From NCBI GenBank assembly GCA_036873755.1, contig JAVTVY010012683.1, forward strand, positions 310,001 to 374,000: 64,000 nt of DNA, written 5' to 3'. Under the pieces are notes generated by a model. The model was not told the origin of the DNA. It made no database searches and saw only the letters and a program-made list of their open reading frames with translations. The DNA is from Hanleya hanleyi (lineage: Eukaryota; Mollusca; Polyplacophora; Lepidopleurida; Hanleyidae). Numbering within the stretch: position 1 is the first letter of the stretch; the number at the start of each line of letters is the position of its first letter. Of this stretch, positions 1 to 10,107 are shown piece after piece. Made by a program: the position numbers and the translations under genes.

Positions 1-250
1 TAGGTGTTCCATTCATGCAAATTTATGAAAATTAGGCCACAATACATTGCTGCAGCATCGACTCCCATTGTTTTAACATAGACTGATTTCTGATAAACCG
101 CTGGAATAAAATAACTTGAAGAATCTGCAAAATGCTGAATTTAAAATAATATAAAAAAAATAACCCCTACAAAATTGAATCAAAACAAATCCAAATCAGA
201 TAAGATGAAAAAAAATACTGGGGTTTCTAATATTAGTGCAAGATTAAAAT
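1..250. other. AT-rich DNA, no gene seen
   Basis: AT-rich sequence with short A runs. No ORF with recognisable content, no RNA gene and no clear repeat. Confidence 0.5.
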
Positions 251-263
251 TACTACATTTACA

Positions 264-496
264 GCCCCGTGGGGCCTCCGGGATTGACCTGGGATGTCGT
301 TGTGCACACCGCAGGTCATGGTAGGAATATACCTCAGTTCCTCAGACAGCTTGTCGTAAGAGGCGACTGACTGAGCGACTCGTGGGGTTTCGGGATGTAA
401 AAAGGAATAGGACCCCACCCGTGATTCCCGCCGGGTGTGAAAAGTAATAGGACCCAACGTCGTGATATGACTGATACGTAGTTAATTATCATATCC
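264..496 (+). repeat. SINE-like retroposon with 13-bp target duplication
   Basis: A GC-richer module of about 233 bp is flanked by an exact 13-bp direct repeat, tactacatttaca, at 251-263 and 497-509, which reads as a target-site duplication. Inside is the block cttgtcgtaagaggcgact, which I recall from dispersed gastropod repeats. There is no poly-A tail and no coding content. ORFs across it are shadows. Confidence 0.6.
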
Positions 497-509
497 TACT
501 ACATTTACA

Positions 510-551
510 ATGAATGCGACGTTAAACCCTATTCACTCACTCACTCACTCC
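510..551 (+). repeat. Tail of a dispersed retroposon family, ending in (CACT)n
   Basis: The sequence tgaatgcgacgttaaacc followed by a CACT microsatellite is the same 3' tail seen (reverse complemented) at the 3' ends of the LINE copies near 12.5, 48.8, 52.2 and 59.3 kb. The 264-496 retroposon sits immediately upstream of it. Confidence 0.65.
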
Positions 552-555
552 TACA

Positions 556-2646
556 ATGAATGGTTTTAAAAGGGATTCTATGTTTTATGTTCCAGGGGTT
601 AACATGGAGGGGCATGATAAAGTCTCCTCTTACTGGACAAGAAAACGGAATATACGGACTGAAGTTGAAAAACGCTTGGCTGCCATTGCTGAGGAAACTT
701 ATCAACAGATGCCACAATTTTACCAGTCTGGTCATTCAGATGATGCAGAAAATGACTCTGACATTGAACATTATTCTGAAAACCCATGTAGCCATGATGA
801 ACAATATTCACTGCCCCATATGCCGGAATCAAATTATTTTGAAGACCTTGAATCATCTGTTTCTTCTGACCTCTCCGACACTGATGAGTCCAACACTGAA
901 TCTGAACACGAGGATGAAACCACGCAGTCCATAGCTGAAAGTCTTTCAATGTGGGCAATTCAGCTTGGAGTAACACTAGTTGCCCTAACATCGCTGCTAG
1001 CCATTTTGAAGCCGTTTCACCAAACATTACCAAAGGATGCAAGAACCTTACTGAAAACCAAGAGATCAAGTCGGGTTAGAGAGAAGGCTGGAGGTTCGTA
1101 CTATTACTTCGGCATTCTGTCTGCTTTTCAAGACCTCTTGAGTGATAAGAAGGATGAAATAACAGATGGAACTTGTCTTAAACTTCAAATTAACATTGAT
1201 GGACTGCCACTCTTCAAAAGTTCAAATGCTCAGTTTTGGCCTATACTTGGAGTTTTGCAAGGATTTGGAAAACCAGACCCGAAGGTTATAGGCCTTTTCT
1301 GTGGATCGAAGAAGCCTACTTCTGATGAGGAATTTTTACAAGACTTTATTCAGGACATTGCCAGCTTGCAGCAAGGCTTTCAATTTCATGGAAAACAATT
1401 GAAGATGGATATATCAACAGTTCTATGTGATGCACCAGCACGGGCATTTGTCAAGAATGTCAAGTCCCACAATGGGTACTCAGGCTGTGAAAAATGTATC
1501 CAGTCAGGCAATTATATTCACAACAGAATGACATTTCCAGAGACTACCTCTGAGTTACGAACAGATGTTCGGTTCGATGAAATGGCAGATGAAGATCACC
1601 ATTTGGGTCTATCACCTTTACGAAATGTGTCTATTGGAATGGTATCGCAATTTCCTTTGGACTATATGCATCTGGTATGCTTGGGTGTTATGAGACGTCT
1701 CTTGAAAATGTGGATGAAAGGCCCATTGAAGACCAGACTTCCAGCTGCTGTTGTCAGGACTCTGTCTACTAAATTGGTAAACTTAAGGGGTTACATATCA
1801 TCTGAGTTTGCTAGAAAGCCTAGATCATTAACTGAAATGGACAGGTGGAAGGCTACAGAGTTACGACAATTTTTGCTGTACACTGGACCAGTGATTTTGT
1901 CAGAATTGAACTCTGCTGTGTATAAGAATTTCTTGTTGTTATCTCTAGCAATTTACATTCTTGCATCACCAAACTTCTACCTGGACTACTGTGCCTATGC
2001 AAATGATTTACTGGTTTTGTTTGTGAAACATTATGCAAAACTATACGGGAAGGAGTTAGTGGTATACAACGTACATGGGCTAGTTCACTTGGCAAATGAT
2101 GTTAGAAATCATGGTCCTTTGGATTCCATTTCCTGTTTTCCATTTGAAAATTTCTTGAAGCAGCTAAAGAAAATGGTGAGAAAGCCGCATCAACCTTTAT
2201 CACAAGTTGTGCGTCGGTTATCAGAGAAAAGTGGAAGGGAAAGGAAAAACAGCGACTCGCAACAGCAGGAGGGACTGCGCAAAGAGTGTACAGGTGGACC
2301 AGTCCCCAGAGAATGGTCTCATGCATCCCAGTATAGGGAGGTTATATTACAAGACTTTTGCTTGAAAATTGCAGAACCAGACAATTGTGTAGCCCTTGGA
2401 GATGACATAGCCATTGTGCAGAGTATATTAGAACACAATTCCACGAAGTATATAGTGATCAAACGTTTTCTCAGTACAGCTCCTTTGTATAGTTACCCAC
2501 TGGACTCCACAGAATTTGGTATTTATGTTGTTCACAACCTGTCTGCATCTGCTGAATGTCTACCATTGTCACAAGTCTCTGCCAAATGTGCCCTTCTGCC
2601 ATACAGAGATCGATTTGCCGCCATACCACTACTTCATCACAACTGA
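556..2646 (+). CDS. Tnp2-like transposase of a DNA transposon
   Basis: A 696-residue uninterrupted ORF. An acidic, Ser-rich N-terminus (to about residue 125) precedes a conserved block (LPKDARTLLKT near 155). Then come INIDGLPLFKSS (near 210), a Cys pair in GYSGCEKCIQSGN (near 310), and FPLDYMHLVCLGVMRRLL (near 370), the hallmark I recall from Tnp2/EnSpm-like transposases of invertebrates. The block FPFENFLKQLKKMVRKPHQP lies near 530. The hydrophobic stretch near 130-150 is part of the conserved region, probably not a membrane segment. The true start may be the ATG at 604, because a tgttccag acceptor ends at 593. A DUF4806 gene follows on the same strand, a pairing I associate with this transposon class. 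The frame is intact, so the copy may be young. Confidence 0.75.
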   Translation: MNGFKRDSMFYVPGVNMEGHDKVSSYWTRKRNIRTEVEKRLAAIAEETYQQMPQFYQSGHSDDAENDSDIEHYSENPCSHDEQYSLPHMPESNYFEDLESSVSSDLSDTDESNTESEHEDETTQSIAESLSMWAIQLGVTLVALTSLLAILKPFHQTLPKDARTLLKTKRSSRVREKAGGSYYYFGILSAFQDLLSDKKDEITDGTCLKLQINIDGLPLFKSSNAQFWPILGVLQGFGKPDPKVIGLFCGSKKPTSDEEFLQDFIQDIASLQQGFQFHGKQLKMDISTVLCDAPARAFVKNVKSHNGYSGCEKCIQSGNYIHNRMTFPETTSELRTDVRFDEMADEDHHLGLSPLRNVSIGMVSQFPLDYMHLVCLGVMRRLLKMWMKGPLKTRLPAAVVRTLSTKLVNLRGYISSEFARKPRSLTEMDRWKATELRQFLLYTGPVILSELNSAVYKNFLLLSLAIYILASPNFYLDYCAYANDLLVLFVKHYAKLYGKELVVYNVHGLVHLANDVRNHGPLDSISCFPFENFLKQLKKMVRKPHQPLSQVVRRLSEKSGRERKNSDSQQQEGLRKECTGGPVPREWSHASQYREVILQDFCLKIAEPDNCVALGDDIAIVQSILEHNSTKYIVIKRFLSTAPLYSYPLDSTEFGIYVVHNLSASAECLPLSQVSAKCALLPYRDRFAAIPLLHHN

Positions 2647-3309
2647 GCAGTGAAGGTAATTTGTATATGCCTACTCTTGAAAGATTCCATATTATCACCA
2701 TCATGATTAATCATGAAAAGTATTTAAATTGAAGTCAAATAAAATTGGAGGAATATATAGCTTGAATAAGCGTTTAAACAGTTCCGATGATAATTGAGCA
2801 TGATAAATGATGATACAGAGCCTAAAAAATAAAAAAAAGAATTCTATCAGACCTTTTTCTTGACCATATTGTTTTAGATAAAAAGTTATTATTCTAAATG
2901 CTGCTTACAATGTACTTACTGTATTTTTCTTGGTTAGCATGGCTACAAGAGTCATTACAGTGGTACATGTGTTTGAATTAATATTGTTTTTAGTTCTTTC
3001 CGTGTTTAGAACAGGGGAATACCTATAGTTTGTTTATTTATTGAAACAATGGAGTGCTGTAACAGTAGGGATCACACACCTTTCCCACATGGCTGCTTCA
3101 CACAGTTGCAACCTTGAGTTAATCCCTGCTGTGTTCGCTTGTCCTATAACTCTTTATAAGTTCATGGAAATCTAGGTAATTCAGCACTTGTGTTTTATAC
3201 CTGCAATCCATCCTGATCATACTTCATTATTACTTCTACCTCACAGTTCAGCTATACCAAAGTATTCTTCCTCTGCTCACTCCTGTTCAGTTGATTTGAC
3301 TAACCAACC
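2647..3309 (+). other. 3' flank of the transposase and spacer
   Basis: An AATAAA at 2738-2743 lies about 90 bp after the stop and could be the transposase polyadenylation signal. Nothing coding is visible in the rest, which probably holds the promoter of the DUF4806 gene starting at 3310. Confidence 0.4.
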
Positions 3310-5938
3310 ATGTTCCTGGTTGTAGAGTTTGTGGACGAGGAGAAGGTTGCTGTAGTTCCCAAACGATGGGTCAAATTTACAGAAGGAAATGAAGTGAGAG
3401 GAACTTGCCAGTGGCCACCCTACAAGTCACAACGACTGTTGAATGCAGTTACGAAAGAAGAGTGCCCAGAAGACACCTGGGAAAACATTCGTGTATTTTA
3501 CACAACGAGTAAGTATATTTTTCATCGTCTATATATAATATATTTGAACTTGTACAGAATATTATGTTATATTTCATGGGTTCTCATTTAGTATTGATGT
3601 ATTTAGTGCTATTACATTATATCGGTATAACTGAGATATTGCTGAACGCCATTTTAAATTTAATTCTCTCTTACCGCTTTAAGTATATAGCTCAGGCAGG
3701 ATGTGTATTGAATACTAATTATAGGCTAATATTTATGGTATGTGTGTCCTTTATTTGCTATTGACATTAAAGGATTTGATTTTCCAGGTTCCTTCCGAAA
3801 GGCACAAGAGAAACTGAAAAATTCAGAGGATCAGTCGGACCTACAAACTGAAGGGGCATCTGATGTAGAAGAACAGAGAAACAGGCGTCAAAAGAAGTGA
3901 GTAATTTTCAGCATTGTCGCACTAATTGGTGTATCAATTTTACTTGAGACCTTTTTGTTTTATTATCTATCTATAGAGCTAATTTTGTCATCATAAATAT
4001 CTAATGGAAATAAGCTTCTGCTATCTTATATCTATCTACTTGAATAATGTATACATTTTTGTCTGCTTTGATCCTATTGAAAATATATTGTTTTAATTGC
4101 TAAACTTATCCTCTCCTAAAATGCCTGTATTGATATATACGTCTACATTTCAGACCCAACAAGAAGTATCTGTCGTCTGACTCCTCTTCAAGCAGTGAAG
4201 CGGACTTTTCTGATGGAGTACTAACGCCACCACCGCCTCCTCCCAAACAACCACGTTCTCTTAGGAGTCCGGCTGTTTCATCACCAGCACATCAGACTAC
4301 ACCAAAGAGAAAACGTCTTCCATCGCCACCAACTCATGCACAACAGAAAAGAAGACTTCTCCCATTGAGATCTCCATCAGCTTCACCTGTGCCTTATGAA
4401 ATGCCAACGCCGCCTCCAGCTACTCCTTCATTGACAACCACACCTCGCCACGGAATGCCAACCATGCCTCCACCCCGCCAAAGAACAACACCAGCCTCGC
4501 TCTCATCTTCTCAGAGGTATATCTACAGGATTTCGAAGACACCAGGAACTAGTGCACGCCGGACATCAACACCTATCCGGCCTGCACAGTCCACGCCGCC
4601 AGCTTCTGCAGCATCCCGTGATCATACCCCTGCTTCTTATGACCATGCATGTACACGTAAGTTGATGCAATACTAAGATATTTTGCATTATAGATCACCC
4701 CAAATCGCATGTGGCTCTGCCATTGAGGATGTCTCTAATACTTTTCAGGCCTTGTTACGCATGAACAATGATGCAAAAAATTAAGATAACCAGATAACAA
4801 TGCGCCACCAGACGGCTGAAAAAAGTAATTGAGATATATGCTATGCTTATATCATTAGCACCAGGCTACTGTTGACAGGAGATTTCTACCTCTCTTACCC
4901 GTCACCTCAGACAGGTTATTTTTTTTTTTAACAATTCAACCCCTGAAATGAATATGGACTCCTGATGCAGATTACCTTCGCGTACTTATCTTGTCAAAAT
5001 AGTTAACTCTTATAATTTGATACACATATTAGAGATAACTACATCCAATGGGAATTTTGTGTAATAAAAAAATTCTGTATTCAAAATATGTCTGATCATC
5101 TACATTTTTTTAATATTACAGCAACAGAGAGACACATTCTAAGGATGCTAACTGAAGTGAATGAGAAATTGGACCACAACACACGACTACTTAGAAATTA
5201 TATGGTTGGATGGTGTAAGAAAAAGTGCCTTATGTACATCTTTTTGGAACAACTGACTACACTGTGACGTTGGGACTGGGAAGTGTATGCTGCAGAATGA
5301 TAGAAATATTTGATATTTTCCCTATTTAATGCAATGTGCTTAACTGTTGTTCGGACATATTTTCAGTTGCTTCTATTTTCTAATTCCAGGTGTTCTCCCT
5401 GTCAGCCATTGGGGGATCGGACACAGACGACACCACCCGACGTATTTTGAAGAAGGTCGTTTCCACAGATCTAGCCATGAGATTTAATTGGAAGGGGAAG
5501 GGAGAGAAAAGAGGATTCTCCTCTCTGGAACTGTGGACTGTTGTGTGCAGTAAGTATTTGTATTGATACACACTTTTGTTCTCTCATCAAAGTACACTAT
5601 ATGTTATCCTTTGTGTGAGCCAGACATCAGATAGAGGAGCTAAGTTCTCTTGTAGTTTGAAACTTTTCAGACAGGGCCAAGTTACGATAGAACATTTTAA
5701 AAATTCCTTTCTTGAACATGATGAATATGTATCATTCTTGCACTGTGATGATTTTAGTCCAATCAGATGTTTAATAAAGTGTATTTGGTATTGCAGATGC
5801 CGTCCGACACTCTCATCTGATGCTAGTGATGTTGAAATTGAGAAAACAGTCAAGAGCTGGCTCAAGTATGCTCATGATCGTGGTGGAGGGAGACAAGCGA
5901 GGCGAGAAAAGACATCAAATGGACAATTAAACCATTAG
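3310..5938 (+). CDS. DUF4806-domain protein, six exons, transposon-associated
   Basis: Exons by GT-AG sites and phase: 3310-3508, 3788-3896, 4154-4656, 5122-5204, 5390-5549, 5797 to about 5938. The N-terminus (FLVVEFVDEEKVAVVPKRWV, then CQWPPYKS) matches the usual start of DUF4806 proteins. Exon 3 is Pro/Ser/Thr-rich and probably disordered. Exons 4-6 carry the DUF4806 core (ERHILRMLTEVNEKLD, then a Gly-rich segment ending in RFNWKGKGEKRGFSS). With the best donor at 5549 the last exon reads in a frame ending at the TAA near 5936. The other frame (EKTVKSWLKYAHDRGGG, stop at 5938) looks more like the family, so a 1-base indel or another donor is possible. It lies 0.66 kb after the Tnp2-like ORF on the same strand, so I take both as genes of one transposon. 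The molecular function of DUF4806 is unknown to me. Confidence 0.7.
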
Positions 5939-7511
5939 TCTGCCATTGTGTATAAGGAAATGAAATTCTCAAATCAGATAAATGAGCAGGAGACTATTTC
6001 CACTTCTTTGCGATGTTTTATATGCCGTCAGTTTGCGTTTCTTGTGAATGTAACTCTTCAATGAGGTTTTCCCGGTGTCACACATGTGCATGTGAGCTTT
6101 TTGGCCTGTTTCAACATTTTCCTGAGTTATGCCCCTTACTCATAACCACACCCCCCCCCCTCCCCAACTGCCCCCCTTGATTGTTAAAAAAGTCTCTTCC
6201 ATGTGGCATTCTTTCATGTTAGTGCAACTAGTCCGGTCATGTAGGATTTTTGAAAATTATGAACTGGTGTAGGATTTTTCTTCACCATAAAAATGGAGCC
6301 TGATGTGTTGAAACCATAAAGATGGAGCCTGATGTGCTCAAACCATTATCTGCTGTATGATTTCCTGAAAAAATGTTTTTACCCCTCAGCCATTTTGGCC
6401 TCTGGGTATTGTCGCCATGTATGTCCGTCCGTTACTGCAATTTAGGCAAAATCGCTTGAGACACAACCACCAAAATTTCAACACCTATTTATCCAGTGCT
6501 AAGTCAGACGCCTATCTGACTTATATATTTATATTGTTGTATTCTACGAGCCAACAAAGGATTACTCGCCTCAGCTTATGGAGTTATGTCCCTTTTGGAT
6601 GTAATAATCTCCGATTTAGTTATCTGCTGATCCGTGTTCGGTACAGTTTATTCGTCTCGGTTCTTATTTTACAGTGTGCTAATTCAGATGCCTATCGAAA
6701 GTGGCTCCCCTCGGCCCATATTTTATGCCTTTACAGATATATTAATTTTTATTTCTGTCCTATATGCCTGAATGTAACCAACTATATCTGTAGAACTATG
6801 TTCGGTATAACTACTATATTTTGGAAATGTATTTATATTGTTGTATTCTATCCGCCTCAGATTTTGGAGTTATGCCCCTTTCGGATGTAATAATCTCCGA
6901 TAGAATGATAAGTCAGATGCCTATCGAAAGTGGCTCCCCTTGACCCATATGTTACAGAGTTCATACCCCGTTACAGATATATTAATTTATATTTCTGTCC
7001 TATATGCCTGAATGTAACCAACTGAACTATCTCTTTCCCCAATTCACATTACACATGGGGTCTCAATCACCTGTCTCATGTTAATACAATGATTCTATTA
7101 CTATCCCAAAATTGATCAGCTGATGCCATTTACTGTTGACTTTTGTTGAGAAATAAAGTGTTAACTTGCAGCAGTAATTTTCTCAGTTTCGTTTTAATTT
7201 CTTTCGCAATCTGTTGGATTAAGTGATAATTTGCCGAGATCCAGATCTGTGGTAGACAGACTTGCGGCTCTGTAATTCTGTGGTTTTCACTGATACCTCA
7301 ATTTCATTAAGGTCTCTCTCTCCTCCACCCTGTGACCTGTTGGCTTTCTCTTTAATGCAAAGGTTCTATTACCCAGTTTACCTCTCATTCGGAAAATACA
7401 AATTGACAAAATATATTTGTGCATTGATTGCACTTTATTTTCAAGCATGGGAATAAATCGCTGAATAATTAAGTTACACTTTGCGGCTATTTCCTGTGTT
7501 ATCAATGTGTA
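5939..7511. repeat. Decayed repeats with a diverged direct duplication
   Basis: No gene. At 6287-6345 a block of about 29 bp (accataaaaatggagcctga and what follows) is repeated in tandem. A larger imperfect duplication covers 6534-6800 and 6836-7028: the block around ggatgtaataatctccgat recurs after 286 bp and tcagatgcctatcgaaagtgg-type sequence after 229 bp, so one copy has gained or lost about 57 bp. The ORF at 6417-6890 runs through this repeat and is not a gene. Confidence 0.5.
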
Positions 7512-7874
7512 CAGTTGGCGCAACGGTGGCTGACCAACATTGGTCCAACGGTGGCTGACCAACATTGGTCCAACGGTGGCTGACCAACATTGGTCCAATG
7601 GTGGCTGGCAAGCGTTGGCCCAACGGTGTCTGGCCAACGTTGGCCCAACAGCTTTTTGCTCGGTGGGCCAACGTTGGCTGACCACCGTTGGTCCAACGTT
7701 GACTGGCCACCGTTGGTCCAACGTTGACTGGCCACCGTTGGTCCAACGGTGGCCAGCCAACGTTGGCCCACTGAGCAAAAAGCCGTTGGTCCAACGTTGG
7801 CCCCCAACGTTGGCCCACCCAAGGAGGTGACCTCTGGCCAATGTTGGGCCAACGTTGGGCCAACGTCGCTGTGC
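7512..7874. mobile_element. GTTGG-rich inverted-repeat element (MITE-like)
   Basis: Dozens of variants of ccaacgttggccc and ccaacggtggctgacc in both orientations. The first part has three tandem copies of a unit of about 24 bp. Arms of 36 bp at 7651-7686 and 7748-7783 are near-perfect reverse complements, so single strands would fold into long hairpins. The Trp/Asn/Gly/Gln-rich ORFs here on both strands are artefacts of the repeat. The element directly abuts the truncated LINE at 7877. Confidence 0.6.
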
Positions 7875-7876
7875 TA

Positions 7877-8434
7877 TCTGCCCTGTGGGACACCCTGGTC
7901 TTGATCAAAATGATCAGACATAGTTGTACCCAAACGAATTTGGAATTGTCTATCATTCAAAAAGTTGGAAATAAAAACGGGTAAACGACCAAGGTACCAA
8001 ACAAGGCGATCATTTATCATGCTTTCCATTGTTTTGCAGACACAGCTAGTCAATGAAACCGGACGATAATTACCAGGGTCACGACCAGTCACGACCAGGT
8101 TTTGGAACTGGTATAACTATGGCATTTTGCCATGACGGGGGGAATTCCTTTCTATACCGATTTCTAGAGATGATTCCGGTAGATGTTTCAAAAGCTGATA
8201 ATGAATATTATCAGGGCCTGCAGCAGGATCATGAGCTTTCGTGAGCGAAGCATGAAGTTCTTCTATTGTAAACGAAGCGTTATAGCCTTCATGGTTACCG
8301 GAGGTGAATTTAATTTCTTTTTTCTCTTCTCCTTTCTGAAAACTTTGAAATTTAGGTACATAATTTTCTGATGAAGAGTTTTTGGCAACTGTTTCTCCTA
8401 ATTTATTTGCAATTTCTACTCTGTCAGTAATCAC
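7877..8434 (-). pseudogene. LINE RT remnant, copy A
   Basis: Two short frames continue ORF2 after the endonuclease: the linker (ENYVPKFQSFQ, then HDPAAGPDNIHYQLLKHLPESS) and a piece of the RT (DPGNYRPVSLTSCVCKTM, then FISNFLNDRQFQ and QGVPQG). Compared with copy B, the segment with GFRKNRSTIDHL and SIFFDLEKAYD (RT motif A) is absent, so no active RT is possible. Confidence 0.75.
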
Positions 8435-9636
8435 TTGATTTCCATCGTTGAGATGGTGAATGCTGGACTTTTACCTTTTATTCTTTGGATCATATTCCAA
8501 ACTTTTGTTATAGGAGTATGGGTATTTATCTTAGAAACATAATTTGTCCAAGAATCACGTTTATTCTGTTTCATGGTTCTACGAGCTTTAGCTCTTGTAA
8601 CTCTGAGATCTTTCAAATTTTCAGGATTAGGATGTCGGCGGAAATATCGTTCAGCTTTCTTCCTACATTTTCTTGCTTCTTTACAGTCATCATTAAACCA
8701 AGGTGTCTTAATATGTGCAACTCCAGAAGATGTGGGAATGGTTTGGTTGGCAATTTCTATCAACATATCTGAGAATAGCTGTATAGGATCTGAAGCATCA
8801 GCGAAGGAGACTGATTGCAGTTTTTGTGAACAAAGCTTTTCAAACTCGGGCCAGTTTGCTTTCTTGAAATTAAACCTTGTGAAATGAGGGTCATCATCTG
8901 AATGAACAGCTTTTAGGACAGTGGGAAAGTGATCACTTCCACAAAGATCATCATGAACAGACCAAGAAAATTCTTCAAGAATAGGAAGGTCGCAAAGTGA
9001 AATATCCAATGTTGAATAGGTTCCATGAGCCGAGGACAAATGTGTATAAGAACCATCATTAAAAATACACAACGAATTATTTGATATAAAATTTTCGAGA
9101 ATTTTACCTTTACAATTGTCTTCATTATCCCAGAGGATGTTACGTCCGTTAAAATCACCCATCAATATACAAGGTTTCGGGAGCAGATCGTAAAGATCTT
9201 GAAGTTCATTTAGCCGGAGACTACCAGAAGAAGGTATGTACACCGTCCATAATGTGAAAACAAAATTCAAGGTAATACGAACTGCTACAGCTTGTAAATC
9301 TGTCACTAAATCAACAGGACTGTGTAACACACCCATTTTAAGCAATATTGAGGAACCGCCAGTAGCTTTTCCATTTTCGTCTAAAGCGTAGGAATGATAA
9401 GGTGTGTATTGGCGAAATTTAAATTTATCTTTATCTGCTTTCTTCAGAAAGGTCTCGTTGAGACAAAAAACTGATGGTTCATAATCTTGAGTTAATAATT
9501 GGAGTTCATTTAAATTTGGCCAAACTCCTCTGCAATTCCACTGAACGATAGTTGGTGGCTGAGCCATCTTCAGTCCGTATTTCGAAATAAAACACAAAGC
9601 TGCCCAAGCCAAGATATATAAGGTTAGCTTAGCCAT
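8431..9636 (-). CDS. LINE ORF2 endonuclease domain, copy A
   Basis: A 401-residue open frame starting at the ATG at 9636. It holds an exonuclease-endonuclease-phosphatase (APE-type) domain, which nicks target DNA to prime reverse transcription. Visible motifs are IVQWNCRGV near residue 32 (catalytic Asn), FCLNETFLK near 57 (catalytic Glu), CILMGDFNGRN near 155 (Asp, Asn) and CGSDHFPTV near 233 (terminal SDH). The short hydrophobic leader before MAQPP also occurs in copy B. The frame stops at 8431 where copy B continues into the RT linker, so this copy cannot make a complete ORF2 protein. Confidence 0.8.
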   Translation of the reverse strand: MAKLTLYILAWAALCFISKYGLKMAQPPTIVQWNCRGVWPNLNELQLLTQDYEPSVFCLNETFLKKADKDKFKFRQYTPYHSYALDENGKATGGSSILLKMGVLHSPVDLVTDLQAVAVRITLNFVFTLWTVYIPSSGSLRLNELQDLYDLLPKPCILMGDFNGRNILWDNEDNCKGKILENFISNNSLCIFNDGSYTHLSSAHGTYSTLDISLCDLPILEEFSWSVHDDLCGSDHFPTVLKAVHSDDDPHFTRFNFKKANWPEFEKLCSQKLQSVSFADASDPIQLFSDMLIEIANQTIPTSSGVAHIKTPWFNDDCKEARKCRKKAERYFRRHPNPENLKDLRVTRAKARRTMKQNKRDSWTNYVSKINTHTPITKVWNMIQRIKGKSPAFTISTMEIK

Positions 9637-10050
9637 TATGTACGTTTTATTTTGATTAATTCTTTTTTAACTTTCTTTTCTTTTTTTCTTTGTTCTCTCT
9701 TGTCTTTTTGATTTTCCTTCTTACAAACTTCTTTCTGTCTCTCTTGTCCCAACAAGTCCTTAGACCTTTGGTTCAAGGAAGTCTCGCCTATTAGCGGGCG
9801 ATCGTTACACTCCTGATACTCCTCATCAGAAAGAATGAATGTATCACTGCTAGGAGTGGGATTAGCATCGACCACCTCAGGCTCCCCGCCGATATCCATT
9901 GCATTCTCTTCATTCTTATTCGAGATAGCTTCATTACTACCAGACTGCGGACTACTTTTTTTCTGAGAACTGCTTCATTACTTCCTCGTTTGGTGTGAAG
10001 TTAACACCTACACCGGCGTGAATAGGATTAATGGAGGAATCCACAGACTG
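9636..10050 (-). pseudogene. LINE ORF1 C-terminal remnant, copy A
   Basis: The ORF1 end with LSDEEYQECNDRPL and a Lys/Glu-rich tail is seen once here, whereas copy B has the EYQECxDRP unit three times. The stop overlaps the ORF2 start at 9636, so the two ORFs are adjacent or overlapping as usual for LINEs. The frame is lost upstream near 9900, though homology to copy B continues to about 10050. Confidence 0.65.
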
Positions 10051-10107
10051 CAGCCATGCAATAGAACAGCATTCTGGGTTCGGTTGGAGATGTAGCAGTT
10101 GCCGTCG

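Larger units (their letters stand above)
7877..10050 (-). mobile_element. I/Nimb-like LINE, copy A, truncated and deleted
   Basis: It matches copy B (12497-17924) in order: RT fragment, endonuclease, ORF1 C-terminus. The 3' part of ORF2 and the tail are missing, cut off by the GTTGG element. Inside the RT about 600 bp of copy-B sequence is missing at about 7991, fusing NDRLVWYLG to RLPVFISNF, and a 28-bp deletion lies near 8160. The 5' side ends near 10050 inside ORF1, next to PLE P1. Confidence 0.8.

Noticed and set aside
936..1010. A transmembrane segment in the Tnp2-like protein
   Set aside because: The hydrophobic stretch is part of the conserved transposase region and ends in charged residues; membrane insertion is unlikely.
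6417..6890. 157-codon ORF as a gene
   Set aside because: It overlaps a diverged direct duplication, has no domain, and the second repeat copy does not keep the frame.
7287..7956. Trp/Asn/Gly-rich ORFs on both strands
   Set aside because: They are translations of the GTTGG repeat array; all frames look alike and no domain is present.
8485..8887. Plus-strand ORFs inside the LINE
   Set aside because: Antisense shadows of the endonuclease ORF; the same shadows recur in copy B at 15200-15641.
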